From Ignavibacteriota bacterium (lineage in GTDB: Bacteria > Bacteroidota > Ignavibacteria > UBA10030 > UBA6906): a DNA stretch of 13,733 nt. Positions within the stretch are counted from its first letter, which is position 1. Each line of letters begins with the position of its first letter. Positions 1-8,327 of this stretch are shown here, in pieces. The DNA lies in NCBI GenBank assembly GCA_016209805.1, contig JACQVJ010000316.1, forward strand, positions 1-13,733. The letters are read 5' to 3'. The notes beneath the pieces were generated by a model. That model was not told the DNA's origin, did not search any database, and saw only the letters and a program-made list of their open reading frames with translations. The position numbers were made by a program, and so were the translations under genes.

Positions 1-1
1 G

Positions 2-922
2 TATTATTGGGGGAGTGTCGGTCGGATTTCGCCCGAAGCGCCCGTACCGGTCGTCGAAGTCGAATCGGAGTCCGTGCGACTTGGCGGCGCAGCAAACGTT
101 GCAAACAACATCCAAGCCCTTGGGGGGGAGCCGATCCTCGTTGGCCTGATAGGCAAGGATCATCCTGGAGACGTCTTCCTGGAGATCTTGAAGGAACGGA
201 ACCTATCGTCTGCAGGTGTGGTAATCGATCCGACCCGGCCGACGACAATCAAAACCCGTGTGATCGCTCATGACCAGCACGTTGTCCGTATCGACTATGA
301 ATCCAAGGCGGATTGCCCAGAGTGGATCAGGCACCTCATCATTGATGCAGTCAAATACAATATTCATGATCTTGACGGCATCATCGTGGAGGACTACAAC
401 AAGGGGGTAGTGACGAAGGACGTGATACATGAAATTGTGGCTGTTGCCCGGAAGTACGGCAAGGTCATTACCGTTGATCCCAAGCTGAATAATTTTTTTG
501 AGTTCAGGAACGTAACAGTGTTCAAGCCAAACCGGCGAGAGGTGGAAGAAGCAATGGGGGGACGACTGAAAACGCTGCGCGATATTGAGAATGCGGGGAG
601 ACAGCTTCGTGAGCGACTCTCCGCGCAGAACCTTCTGATGACGCGAGGAGAGGAAGGGATGTCGCTGTTTGAAGCAAACGGCGAGGTGAATCACATCGGT
701 ACAATGGCGGCGAACGTGCAAGACGTCTCCGGAGCGGGCGACACGGTCATATCAACACTGACAATGGCTTTGGCGAGCGGAGCAAATATCCGCGAGGCGT
801 CAACGCTTGCCAACTGCGCAGGCGGCGTGGTTGTCGGTGCAGTTGGCATTGTTGCCATTCAGCCCGATGAGCTTATCGAGGCAGCGCTCCGGTTCTCCAA
901 CAACAGAGCTGGCGGACATTGA
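2..922 (+). CDS. rfaE1: D-glycero-beta-D-manno-heptose-7-phosphate kinase, 5'-partial
   Basis: This is a PfkB/ribokinase-family sugar kinase. By family it phosphorylates D-glycero-D-manno-heptose 7-phosphate at C1 in the cytoplasm, on the way to ADP-heptose for the LPS inner core. The frame is open from base 2, before the first internal start-like codon (GTG at 74). It reads YYWGSVGRISPEAPVPVV, the characteristic N-terminal region of RfaE domain I, followed by the LGGAANVANNI glycine motif. The true start therefore lies outside the window, and I estimate only some 10-25 residues are missing. Further marks are VDPKLNNFF and FKPNRREVEEA in the middle, and the PfkB signature DVSGAGDT, whose Asp (codon at 740) is the expected catalytic base. 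The stop TGA at 920-922 overlaps the next gene's ATG. Here the kinase is a separate protein rather than the N-terminal half of a bifunctional HldE. The assignment is firm; only the exact start is unknown. Confidence 0.93.
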   Translation, partial: YYWGSVGRISPEAPVPVVEVESESVRLGGAANVANNIQALGGEPILVGLIGKDHPGDVFLEILKERNLSSAGVVIDPTRPTTIKTRVIAHDQHVVRIDYESKADCPEWIRHLIIDAVKYNIHDLDGIIVEDYNKGVVTKDVIHEIVAVARKYGKVITVDPKLNNFFEFRNVTVFKPNRREVEEAMGGRLKTLRDIENAGRQLRERLSAQNLLMTRGEEGMSLFEANGEVNHIGTMAANVQDVSGAGDTVISTLTMALASGANIREASTLANCAGGVVVGAVGIVAIQPDELIEAALRFSNNRAGGH

Positions 923-1434
923 TGGGGAAGATTGTTTCCCTGACGAGGCTCATCCGGATTCGACGGGCGTTGCGCAAGCAAAAAAGGGTCGTGGTCTTTA
1001 CCAACGGCACGTTCGATATCATCCATCGCGGTCATGTCGATTACCTCACCAGGGCAAAGAGCCTTGGCGACGTTCTCGTTGTCGGTTTGAATACTGACTC
1101 CTCCATTCGCAGGATCAAGGGCAGTAACCGCCCCATCAACAATAATGCGGACCGTGCAACGGTGCTCGCAGCCCTCGCGGCAGTCGACTATGTCTGTTTC
1201 TTTGGCGATGATACTCCACACAGAATCATCAGCAGGCTCGTCCCCGATATCCTCGTTAAAGGAGCCGACTGGAGAGTCAACGCGATTGTGGGGAAGGATG
1301 TTGTGGAAGCACACGGGGGGAAGGTCAAGACAATACGCTTGACGCCGGGGCGGTCAACGACGAGTGTTATCAAGCGTGTGTTGAAAGCTCACGGATCATC
1401 CAACTCGGTATCAGCCGGTTCAGGCCGCCGGTGA
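922..1434 (+). CDS. rfaE2: D-glycero-beta-D-manno-heptose 1-phosphate adenylyltransferase
   Basis: This is a 170-residue cytidylyltransferase-fold enzyme that, by family, transfers AMP from ATP to heptose 1-phosphate as part of ADP-heptose synthesis. The nucleotide-binding motif TNGTFDIIHRGH lies at residues 27-38, with the HxGH pair at H35 and H38. It is followed by GLNTDSSIRRIKG, RPINNNADRATVLAAL and PDILVKGADW, all in the order typical of RfaE domain II. Near the end, AHGGKV and GRSTTSVI match the family's closing region. I chose ATG 922 rather than TTG 919 because the ATG forms a TGATG stop-start overlap with the kinase; no strong Shine-Dalgarno precedes either, which suggests translational coupling. 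The last dozen residues (Ser/Gly/Arg rich) extend beyond the usual domain end. Kinase and adenylyltransferase would work consecutively, as HldA and HldC do in species with split genes. Confidence 0.93.
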   Translation: MGKIVSLTRLIRIRRALRKQKRVVVFTNGTFDIIHRGHVDYLTRAKSLGDVLVVGLNTDSSIRRIKGSNRPINNNADRATVLAALAAVDYVCFFGDDTPHRIISRLVPDILVKGADWRVNAIVGKDVVEAHGGKVKTIRLTPGRSTTSVIKRVLKAHGSSNSVSAGSGRR

Positions 1435-1443
1435 TGTTTCGCC

Positions 1444-1487
1444 CGAGGATTGTAACCTGATGAGCATCCACGTGAGGCGAGGATTGT
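1444..1487 (+). repeat. 10-bp direct repeat around the tamB start
   Basis: The decamer CGAGGATTGT occurs at 1444-1453 and again at 1478-1487, 34 bp apart. The second copy supplies the purine-rich ribosome-binding stretch and the first two bases of the GTG start codon of the following gene. The first copy runs into TAA and cannot initiate. The two copies nearly span the 51-bp gap between the adenylyltransferase and tamB. It may be chance or a small duplication. Confidence 0.5.
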
Positions 1488-4400
1488 GAAGAAGATTCTC
1501 AAAATACTTCTATACTCTGTTGGGGGAGTTGTCCTGCTTGCTCTTCTGGCCGCGGGGATGACTCAAACACAGTTCTTTCGCGACCGGCTCCGCGCATTTG
1601 CTCTGTCCACCATCGATTCACTCCTTGAAGCTGAGGTCTCCCTGGGGGAGATTGAAGGGAACCTCGTAACGGGCTTCACCATAGATAGTATCTCAGTCAA
1701 AGTCGGCGATGATTATCTGTTGACCGCGGATCGTCTCGACATCCGATACGACCTCTTTGAAATTCCAAGCAAGCGCGTCACCATCGGGGCGGTAACGCTC
1801 TTCCGGCCCACGGTGCGGCTCCTCTGTGGAACGGACGGGATCTGGAACTACCAACGGATGATGCGCACCACATCAGTGGATACGACTGAAGGAGAACCTT
1901 TTGACTGGCCTATCGTCATAAGGAGGCTCGAGATAAAGGACGGAACGATAGCCCTTATTGACTCGGCTGCACTTGCAGAGTCGGATCACCCCCCGCCTGA
2001 TCCCTACTTCGTGGAGTACCATAACTTCTCTCTTCGACAGGTCAATCTTGTCACCTCAGCTTCAATCACCCCCGATGAAAAGAGTGCCTCGATTGAAGCG
2101 CTTTCTTTCGTTTCCGATCAGCCTGAGATACGTGTCAGCAAGTTTGAAGGTAATTTCCTTGTCACCAACAACGAAGCCCGCGTCAAAGACCTCGTCATCA
2201 AGACAGACAGATCTGATCTCCGCCTCAATGCGTCCATGAAGGATGTGGACCTCCTCGGCGGCATCGACCTGGAGCAGTTCCAGAGGAATCCCGTGGAAGT
2301 GGGTCTCCACACTCATGACATGGATCTCGGCGAGCTGAAGAGGTTCATTCACCAGATTGATTTCCTTGATGGTAAGGTGGCACTTGATCTTGAAGCTGAC
2401 GGCGATTTCGGAGAATTGCGTTTGGACAAGCTCGATTTGAAAATGGGTCGGTCGGAGATATACTTCAAAGGACTTGTGGCGAACCTCCACACACCGGGCG
2501 ATCTTTACCTCAGCGTAAAGTGTACAGAGAGCAAAGTATTCCCTCCGGATGCAATGGCGATTCTCTCCGGTCTTGATCTGCCGAGGTTCGACTCGCTCGG
2601 TCTCTCCACGTTGAATCTCGAATACGAAGGCACGCCGTTGAATTTTCATACGAAGTTCCTTTTGGAAACGGCATCGGGCAACGTACATGCCGACGCTTCA
2701 TTGAAGATCGGCGGGTCGGAAACCTTGACGTATGATGCGGAGTTCTTTCTGAAAGGATTCAATATTGCCCGCGTTGTCGAATCGACTTCTCTTGAAAGCA
2801 ATCTGAACGGCATCGTGAAGGTCAAGGGAGCAGGAGTAACGCTTGACAACCTTTCAGCAACGCTGGCCGTGGATGTCGATTCCTCCGAGTTCCTGGGAGA
2901 CCGTGTTGGCAAGACGCAGGTTCTGATTGAAGCCCTCAATAGAAAACTTAACACCACGCTCATCGTATCAATGGGCACCATGCGCTCCGTGTTGACTGCT
3001 GAAATTGACCGAGCCGGCAAGGAGGATCCCACATTCAGGCTCGAAGGTAATGTCTCGTCGTTGAATCTACAAAAACTGTTTCGGGATGAATCTCAGAACA
3101 GCGATCTGACGTTCAATATCAATGCACAAGGGGTCGGCCTCGAATGGGGGAAGTTGAACGGCGATTTCGCACTCGATTTCCTGCCGTCGAGGTACAGGGA
3201 GTACCAGCTCACCGCAGGCACCGTCCACCTCTTCATTGACCAGCATGATCCGATTCATAAAGAAATCAAACTGGAGTCAAACATTGCAGACTTTTCTCTG
3301 AGCGGCGTCTTCGATTTGGAGTATATGGGAGGTCTTATCACATATCAATTACAGAATCTGAGGATGGCTCTTAGTGAGAAGTTCAGAACGCTGGACTCGA
3401 CATTGACCACGAATGTTGATCTGAAGGAGTTTTCCAGACAGGGCAAAAAATTGGCTGCTGAGAGCACTGTGCTCGATGCGCGATATTCGTTAGAACTGAA
3501 GGACCTCGAACCTATCTCTGTTGTAACAGGCAATCGTACTTTTAACGGCATTGGTGTCCTGACAGGCGCCATCAAAGGGAACTACCAGAACCTTATGCTG
3601 AGTGGGGAACTGAAGCTTGATGATTTCTTTTACGGAACGGCCGACTCGGGCGTTCTGATTCAGGGAGGGATCGCTACTTTTGATGTGAACAACCTTGAAC
3701 CGGTGAACCCGCTGAAGCCGTTGGACGTGCGACTCGTTACAAGTGCGGCAAAGATGCATGTGAACAGGGATGAGCTGGACAGCCTTCGGGTGGCGTTCAC
3801 CTACCAACAAGAGTATTCGAGCTATACATTTCGCACCGCGTATGGAGATGACGTACGTCTTGTCCTTCAGGGTCTTGCAAGTGTTTCAGAAGATGCCGTA
3901 GTGTTCACTTTGAACGACTTCAGGATTGCCTACAAAGATGTCGCCTGGACAGCGGATGGCGGCTCGACAGTCGGCTTCGGACGGCACAGTCTTCGGATAC
4001 GAGATGTTATCATGAGGCGTGATTCGCAGACAGTGAGCATTGCCGGTTCCCTTGATATTGAGGGAATGCTGGATGCCAGGATTTCTGCGATGAATCTCGA
4101 CCTTGCCGATCTGAAGTATCTTATCGCCCCCGAAGAGCTTGGCGTCAGGGCGAAGGCATTTGAAGGGCGCGCACAGATTGAGATCAACGCTGGCGGAACT
4201 TTGCAGGAGCCGACGTACGATGTTACCGTTCAAGCAGCAGATGTCGCTTATCGTTCTGTTCCCTTCGGTCGCGTGCACGGAGACTTCCATTACAAAAGCG
4301 AAGCACTGGTTTCACATGTTGTCATCGATAACCGTTTGGATGTCACAAAGGGAACCCCGGCGTTGACAATTGACGGAACACTCCCGGTGAACCTTGCATT

Positions 4401-6036
4401 TGGAGAAGTGGATCAACGCCTGCCGGAAAGACCCCTTGATTTCTCCGTACAATCGGACGGAATTGCCATGGGACTTCTCGATCCGCTCTTGCCGACCTTC
4501 AACGATCTGAGAGGCATACTCACCAGCAGTCTGAAGGTGATCGGAACACCCCAAAGACCGAGTTTTCATGGGGCCATAGCGATCGACAGTTGTTCGTTCC
4601 TTTTTGTGCCGAATAACATCTACTACACATTTGATGGTCTCTTCCAGCCTGACGGCGAGCGCATCCGGGTGTACAATGCAACGATCAAGAATATCCCTTC
4701 TGATAACCGCCTCGGGCGCGAGGGGGTTATGCAGATGCGGGGGGACTTTACGCTTCGCGGGTTCAAACCAACTGACTTTAACCTCAACGCATTCGGGCAA
4801 CTCCTTGTGGTGGGTGCAAGCACGCGCAGGTCTTCCCTTTCCGTGTATGGTGATTTGTTCGTAGAGATCGGGCCGGAAGGTCTGCATTACACCGGGACCA
4901 TCGACCATTCGCTGTTGAAGGGTCGTGTGGTGCTGAGGAATTCTAATCTGATCTTTCCACCGACTGAAGGTTCCACACAATTGGAACAACCGTTTTCCAT
5001 TCCTGTGGCGGTCGTGGATGACACGACAAAGCTGGTGGAGCAACACACCTCCACGCTTTCGGTACGCTATTTCGGCTACGGTGCTGAGAGCGGGGAGCTG
5101 GAACGCAATAAAGCTGATCTTCCAACAACGTCGTTCCTCGATGGCCTGCGGTACGACCTCGACATCGAATCCTCGGGAGGCAATACGGAGATTCGAATGA
5201 TCTTCAACACCGCTACGAATGAGGAGCTTGTTGCAAACATCGATGGGACATTTTCCATTACTGAGGATGGCAAGCAATGGGTGGGAACGCTCACAGTCGG
5301 ACGTGCATACTATAATTTCTATGGAAAGCGTTTCGATGCGGAAGGAACTCTGTCGTACTCGGGTGATTTCCTGAATCCGGAACTCAATATCAAAGGACAC
5401 TATCAGGGAACGCGTGTCGTTGCCGATACGGCTGCCCAGCGGACCGAGAAGGTTGTTGTGAACTTGACGATCACCGGGACTCGACTGGAACCGAAGCTCG
5501 AAATCACCATGACTATCGATGATGTCGACTACTACTCATACAGCGCAGGGCCAACCTCGGGCGATGTGCAGAGTGACGCCGTTACCTTTATCCTGACGGG
5601 CGACTTTCCGCTTACAAGGGGTCAACGTAACGACCTTGCGTCGGAAGTAGGAGCGACCGTCGGGGGCTCGCTTCTCGGCGGCGCGACGTCGTTGCTTACG
5701 AATGTTCTCTCTGATTTCCTCCGCTACCGGACCGGCTTTATCACCTCGGTTGAACTAAGTTACGGACGCCAGGGAAGTTTCGGCCAGTCGGCAGATATTC
5801 GTGTGAGTGGGGTTGCCTTCAATGGATTATGGCGGTACGGCGGGAAGATCCTTGAAGATCCGGTCAGCAATGCCAACATCAGTTTGCTCTATTCGTTTGG
5901 CGATATCCTCGGCAACTCGTCACTTCGTAATTTTATGTTCGAGCTTGAGCGCAAAGTAGACTTTGGCACAACGGGAGCAATCAACGACCGCAAAGACATT
6001 CACTCGGCCCGTTTGTTTTATCGGATCTCATTCTAA
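1486..6036 (+). CDS. tamB: TamB-like (DUF490) inner-membrane-anchored envelope protein
   Basis: This 1516-residue protein has one N-terminal hydrophobic anchor (about residues 4-26, preceded by Lys residues) and then a very long run of short alternating beta-strand sequence rich in G-x-L/L-D-L patterns, as in AsmA/TamB-type bridge proteins. The start of the exported part (SLLEAEVSLGEIEGNL) resembles the beginning of TamB proteins. The last ~400 residues fit the C-terminal TamB domain (PF04357), including VTFILTGDFPLTRG near residue 1366, a Gly/Leu-rich stretch after it, and a terminal Phe. Family members span the periplasm as a hydrophobic groove and are implicated in phospholipid transport to, or barrel assembly in, the outer membrane. 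GTG 1486 is the only canonical in-frame start after the in-frame TAA at 1453-1455, and it has AGGCGAGGA just upstream. Downstream, rnr begins about 20 bp away. No TamA is adjacent, but an Omp85-like barrel is encoded two genes on. It could alternatively be named DUF490 protein; the exact cargo is unknown. Confidence 0.88.
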   Translation: MKKILKILLYSVGGVVLLALLAAGMTQTQFFRDRLRAFALSTIDSLLEAEVSLGEIEGNLVTGFTIDSISVKVGDDYLLTADRLDIRYDLFEIPSKRVTIGAVTLFRPTVRLLCGTDGIWNYQRMMRTTSVDTTEGEPFDWPIVIRRLEIKDGTIALIDSAALAESDHPPPDPYFVEYHNFSLRQVNLVTSASITPDEKSASIEALSFVSDQPEIRVSKFEGNFLVTNNEARVKDLVIKTDRSDLRLNASMKDVDLLGGIDLEQFQRNPVEVGLHTHDMDLGELKRFIHQIDFLDGKVALDLEADGDFGELRLDKLDLKMGRSEIYFKGLVANLHTPGDLYLSVKCTESKVFPPDAMAILSGLDLPRFDSLGLSTLNLEYEGTPLNFHTKFLLETASGNVHADASLKIGGSETLTYDAEFFLKGFNIARVVESTSLESNLNGIVKVKGAGVTLDNLSATLAVDVDSSEFLGDRVGKTQVLIEALNRKLNTTLIVSMGTMRSVLTAEIDRAGKEDPTFRLEGNVSSLNLQKLFRDESQNSDLTFNINAQGVGLEWGKLNGDFALDFLPSRYREYQLTAGTVHLFIDQHDPIHKEIKLESNIADFSLSGVFDLEYMGGLITYQLQNLRMALSEKFRTLDSTLTTNVDLKEFSRQGKKLAAESTVLDARYSLELKDLEPISVVTGNRTFNGIGVLTGAIKGNYQNLMLSGELKLDDFFYGTADSGVLIQGGIATFDVNNLEPVNPLKPLDVRLVTSAAKMHVNRDELDSLRVAFTYQQEYSSYTFRTAYGDDVRLVLQGLASVSEDAVVFTLNDFRIAYKDVAWTADGGSTVGFGRHSLRIRDVIMRRDSQTVSIAGSLDIEGMLDARISAMNLDLADLKYLIAPEELGVRAKAFEGRAQIEINAGGTLQEPTYDVTVQAADVAYRSVPFGRVHGDFHYKSEALVSHVVIDNRLDVTKGTPALTIDGTLPVNLAFGEVDQRLPERPLDFSVQSDGIAMGLLDPLLPTFNDLRGILTSSLKVIGTPQRPSFHGAIAIDSCSFLFVPNNIYYTFDGLFQPDGERIRVYNATIKNIPSDNRLGREGVMQMRGDFTLRGFKPTDFNLNAFGQLLVVGASTRRSSLSVYGDLFVEIGPEGLHYTGTIDHSLLKGRVVLRNSNLIFPPTEGSTQLEQPFSIPVAVVDDTTKLVEQHTSTLSVRYFGYGAESGELERNKADLPTTSFLDGLRYDLDIESSGGNTEIRMIFNTATNEELVANIDGTFSITEDGKQWVGTLTVGRAYYNFYGKRFDAEGTLSYSGDFLNPELNIKGHYQGTRVVADTAAQRTEKVVVNLTITGTRLEPKLEITMTIDDVDYYSYSAGPTSGDVQSDAVTFILTGDFPLTRGQRNDLASEVGATVGGSLLGGATSLLTNVLSDFLRYRTGFITSVELSYGRQGSFGQSADIRVSGVAFNGLWRYGGKILEDPVSNANISLLYSFGDILGNSSLRNFMFELERKVDFGTTGAINDRKDIHSARLFYRISF

Positions 6037-6046
6037 TACCACTTCC

Positions 6047-6059
6047 AGGAACTCTCATC
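6047..6059 (+). promoter_or_regulatory. Candidate ribosome-binding site and ATC start of rnr
   Basis: AGGA at 6047-6050 lies six bases before ATC 6057-6059, which is in frame with RNase R and just ahead of its winged-helix domain. No ATG, GTG or TTG occurs in any frame from the tamB stop to GTG 6147. ATC is a very rare initiator, so this is a proposal. Other in-frame candidates are ATT 6030, ATA 6036 and CTG 6120. Confidence 0.4.
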
Positions 6060-8219
6060 AAATCCCTTAAGAAGGAACTCCTTTCACACCTCTCTCGGAA
6101 CCCCGGGGGACCCTTCACGCTGAAGCAACTCGCGAAAGCCCTGAAGGTGAAGGCCCGCGACGAATTTCATGAGTTGCGTGCGACGGTGGAGCGACTCCAG
6201 AAGGACGGGACACTTGCTACGGACAAGAACGGAAGGATCGTGTATATCGGACGGCGCGAGAAGGTGAGAAAAGAAAAGAGCCACACAACCAACAGGATCA
6301 TCGGGCAGCTGAGCGTAACCAGACGTGGCTTTGGCTTCGTGACTATTGAGGGAACCGACGAGGAGATTTTCATCGCGCCGAAGTTCATGAAGACAGCGCT
6401 GCACGGTGATAGCGTTGCTGTGGTACCGTTCGCACACCCAATATCGCGCCATCGCGGCAGAAACGAAGAACGAGCGGAAGGAGAAGTTGTTGAGATTCTG
6501 GAACGCTCTCTTTCCACGGTTGTGGGAAGGTTGGAGGTGAGTCGCGATTTCTTCTTCGTGGTTCCTGATGACGAACGCGTGACAAGAGATATCTACGTCT
6601 CCCGTGACGAGGCAATCAAGGCGAAACATGGTGACAAGGTGGTGGTGAAACTATTGCCGTGGGAAGACGAGCACCAGAACACTGAGGGTCTTATCATCGA
6701 TGTTCTCGATCCGTCCGGTGATGCGCGCGTTGAGGTGTTGGGGGTTGCGCGGCAATTCGGACTTCCTATGAGCTTTCCTCCCGCGGTCGCGAAGGAGGTG
6801 GAACAATTCCCTGAGACCATTCCTGCAATGGAGATTGATCGCCGCCTGGATTATCGCAACGTGCCGACATTCACGATTGATCCCGAGGATGCCAAGGACT
6901 TTGATGACGCAATTTCGTTCGAGCCGCTCAAAGGAGGGGTCATCAGGGTTGGCGTTCACATTGCTGATGTCAGTTACTACGTGCGGGAGGGGGGCGGTAT
7001 GGATGAAGAGGCGTTAAGACGCGGGACAAGTGTATACATGGTCAACGAAGTCATTCCGATGCTCCCGGAGCGACTTTCCAACGACCTGTGCAGTTTGCGG
7101 CCGGACCTTGATCGGCTGACCTTCAGCGTGTTGATGGATGTTACTCCGGACGGCAAGGTGCAAGACTATAGGATTGCCAAGAGCATTATCCACAGTGTTC
7201 GGCGCTTCACATACGAAGAAGTTCAACAGATCATTGATGATGGAAAAGGAGAGCTCGCCGACATTATCATCCCTCTCTTCAAGCTCACTCAAACGTTGAC
7301 GAAGCTGCGTCGCAGGCATGGAAGCATCGACTTTGAAACGCCGGAAGCGAAGTTCAGATTCGATTCCCAGGGGCTCCCTTCACAGATCATCCTGAAAGTC
7401 AGGCTTGGTGCCCACCGTTTGGTTGAAGAGTGCATGTTGTTAGCCAATAAGACTGTCGCCGAGTACATCGGCAAGGTGCGAAAGGAGGAACCTCACAAGC
7501 CCTTTATCTACCGCGTGCATGATGCGCCCGATCCCTCGCGTCTCCAGGATCTTGCGAACTTCGTGAAGCAATTCGGTTACTCGCTTGATGCAAAGCAAGG
7601 GGTATCCTCAAAAGCGCTCCAGAACCTGCTGGATAGCGTAAAGGGGTCCGACGTGGAATACGTTATCAACGAAGTGGCGCTTCGGTCGATGGCAAAAGCC
7701 GTTTATTCAGAAAAGAATATCGGCCACTACGGCCTTGGCTTCAAGCACTACACGCACTTCACATCGCCTATTCGCCGCTATCCCGACCTTGTGGTTCATC
7801 GACTGCTCCATGAATACGCCGGTGGTGTGGACGCAAGAAGGCTGGCTGAGATAGTTAAACGAATCTCCGAAATATGCGTCCAATCATCAGAGCGGGAACG
7901 CGTCGCTGTTGAGGCAGAGAGAACCTCCGTGAAGGTGATGCAGGTTGAGTATATGAAGCGTCACACTGGCGATGAGCTCGAGGGCGTGATTGCCGGCGTG
8001 ACGAACTTCGGCCTGTTTGTCGAGATCAATAACTTGCTTGTCGAGGGACTTGTGAAAATGCGCGACCTGTTGGACGATTACTATCTGTTTGACGAAAAGA
8101 ACTATTCGCTGCGAGGTCGTTCTCGCGGAAAGGTGTATCGTCTTGGTGACAGGGTCCGAGTTCGGGTTGTGTCGGTGAACCCGGAAACGCGGGAAATAGA
8201 CTTTGCAATTGCTGACTGA
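6057..8219 (+). CDS. rnr: Ribonuclease R (RNB-family 3'-5' exoribonuclease)
   Basis: RNase R degrades structured RNA processively from the 3' end and acts in mRNA decay and rRNA/tmRNA quality control in the cytoplasm. Numbering from the proposed ATC start (720 residues), an N-terminal winged helix (about 1-60; FTLKQLAKALKV) comes first. OB/cold-shock-like domains follow (GFGFVTIEG, then DFFFVVPDD), then the RNB catalytic domain. The metal-binding aspartates sit in IDPEDAKDFDD (D275, D281, D283, D284; the third corresponds to the essential Asp209 of RNase II), and HFTSPIRRYPDLVVHRLL closes the active-site region. An S1 domain ends the protein (EGVIAGVTNFGLFVEI to DFAIAD). The Lys-rich C-terminal tail of Escherichia coli RNase R is absent. 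The first canonical start, GTG 6147, would give 690 residues but would cut through the winged helix, so I place the start upstream. The enzyme identity is certain; the start is not. Confidence 0.9.
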   Translation: MKSLKKELLSHLSRNPGGPFTLKQLAKALKVKARDEFHELRATVERLQKDGTLATDKNGRIVYIGRREKVRKEKSHTTNRIIGQLSVTRRGFGFVTIEGTDEEIFIAPKFMKTALHGDSVAVVPFAHPISRHRGRNEERAEGEVVEILERSLSTVVGRLEVSRDFFFVVPDDERVTRDIYVSRDEAIKAKHGDKVVVKLLPWEDEHQNTEGLIIDVLDPSGDARVEVLGVARQFGLPMSFPPAVAKEVEQFPETIPAMEIDRRLDYRNVPTFTIDPEDAKDFDDAISFEPLKGGVIRVGVHIADVSYYVREGGGMDEEALRRGTSVYMVNEVIPMLPERLSNDLCSLRPDLDRLTFSVLMDVTPDGKVQDYRIAKSIIHSVRRFTYEEVQQIIDDGKGELADIIIPLFKLTQTLTKLRRRHGSIDFETPEAKFRFDSQGLPSQIILKVRLGAHRLVEECMLLANKTVAEYIGKVRKEEPHKPFIYRVHDAPDPSRLQDLANFVKQFGYSLDAKQGVSSKALQNLLDSVKGSDVEYVINEVALRSMAKAVYSEKNIGHYGLGFKHYTHFTSPIRRYPDLVVHRLLHEYAGGVDARRLAEIVKRISEICVQSSERERVAVEAERTSVKVMQVEYMKRHTGDELEGVIAGVTNFGLFVEINNLLVEGLVKMRDLLDDYYLFDEKNYSLRGRSRGKVYRLGDRVRVRVVSVNPETREIDFAIAD

Positions 8220-8255
8220 GAGCAACGGATTGGAATTCTTGAGATGGTAATTGTG

Positions 8256-8284
8256 TTGCATTTTCAGCAGCAGTTTCTTAGAAT
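8256..8284 (+). promoter_or_regulatory. Candidate sigma70-type promoter for the 1037-residue protein gene
   Basis: TTGCAT (8256-8261) and TAGAAT (8279-8284) are separated by exactly 17 bases and match the -35 and -10 consensus at 4/6 and 5/6 positions. The expected transcript start near 8291 would leave a leader of about 37 nt containing GTGAGGGG just before ATG 8328. It lies in the only gap over 100 bp in the rightward gene block. This is a pattern match only; Bacteroidota-type promoters differ from this consensus. Confidence 0.4.
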
Positions 8285-8327
8285 CAAACGTAGAGAAACC
8301 TAAATCACAACACTGGGTGAGGGGATT

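Noticed and set aside
1145..1373. Short overlapping open frames on both strands inside the adenylyltransferase gene
   Set aside because: They overlap a fully motif-supported enzyme gene, lack ribosome-binding sites and show no recognisable protein features.
4312..5400. 362-codon open frame on the minus strand inside tamB
   Set aside because: It is antisense to a well-supported gene, its translation has no recognisable motif and an unusual Cys/His/Arg-rich composition, and it has no convincing start context. It is a shadow of codon bias.
5949..6147. Possible tamB-rnr fusion or programmed -1 frameshift, since the rnr frame stays open into the end of tamB
   Set aside because: Residues read from 5949 to about 6035 look like out-of-frame tamB, no convincing slippery heptamer or downstream structure was seen, and tamB ends naturally with the family's terminal Phe before its TAA.
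8220..8300. Possible terminator hairpin after rnr
   Set aside because: Only weak, imperfect inverted repeats (around GAATTCTT and TTAGAATC) without a T-run were found, so no terminator is called.
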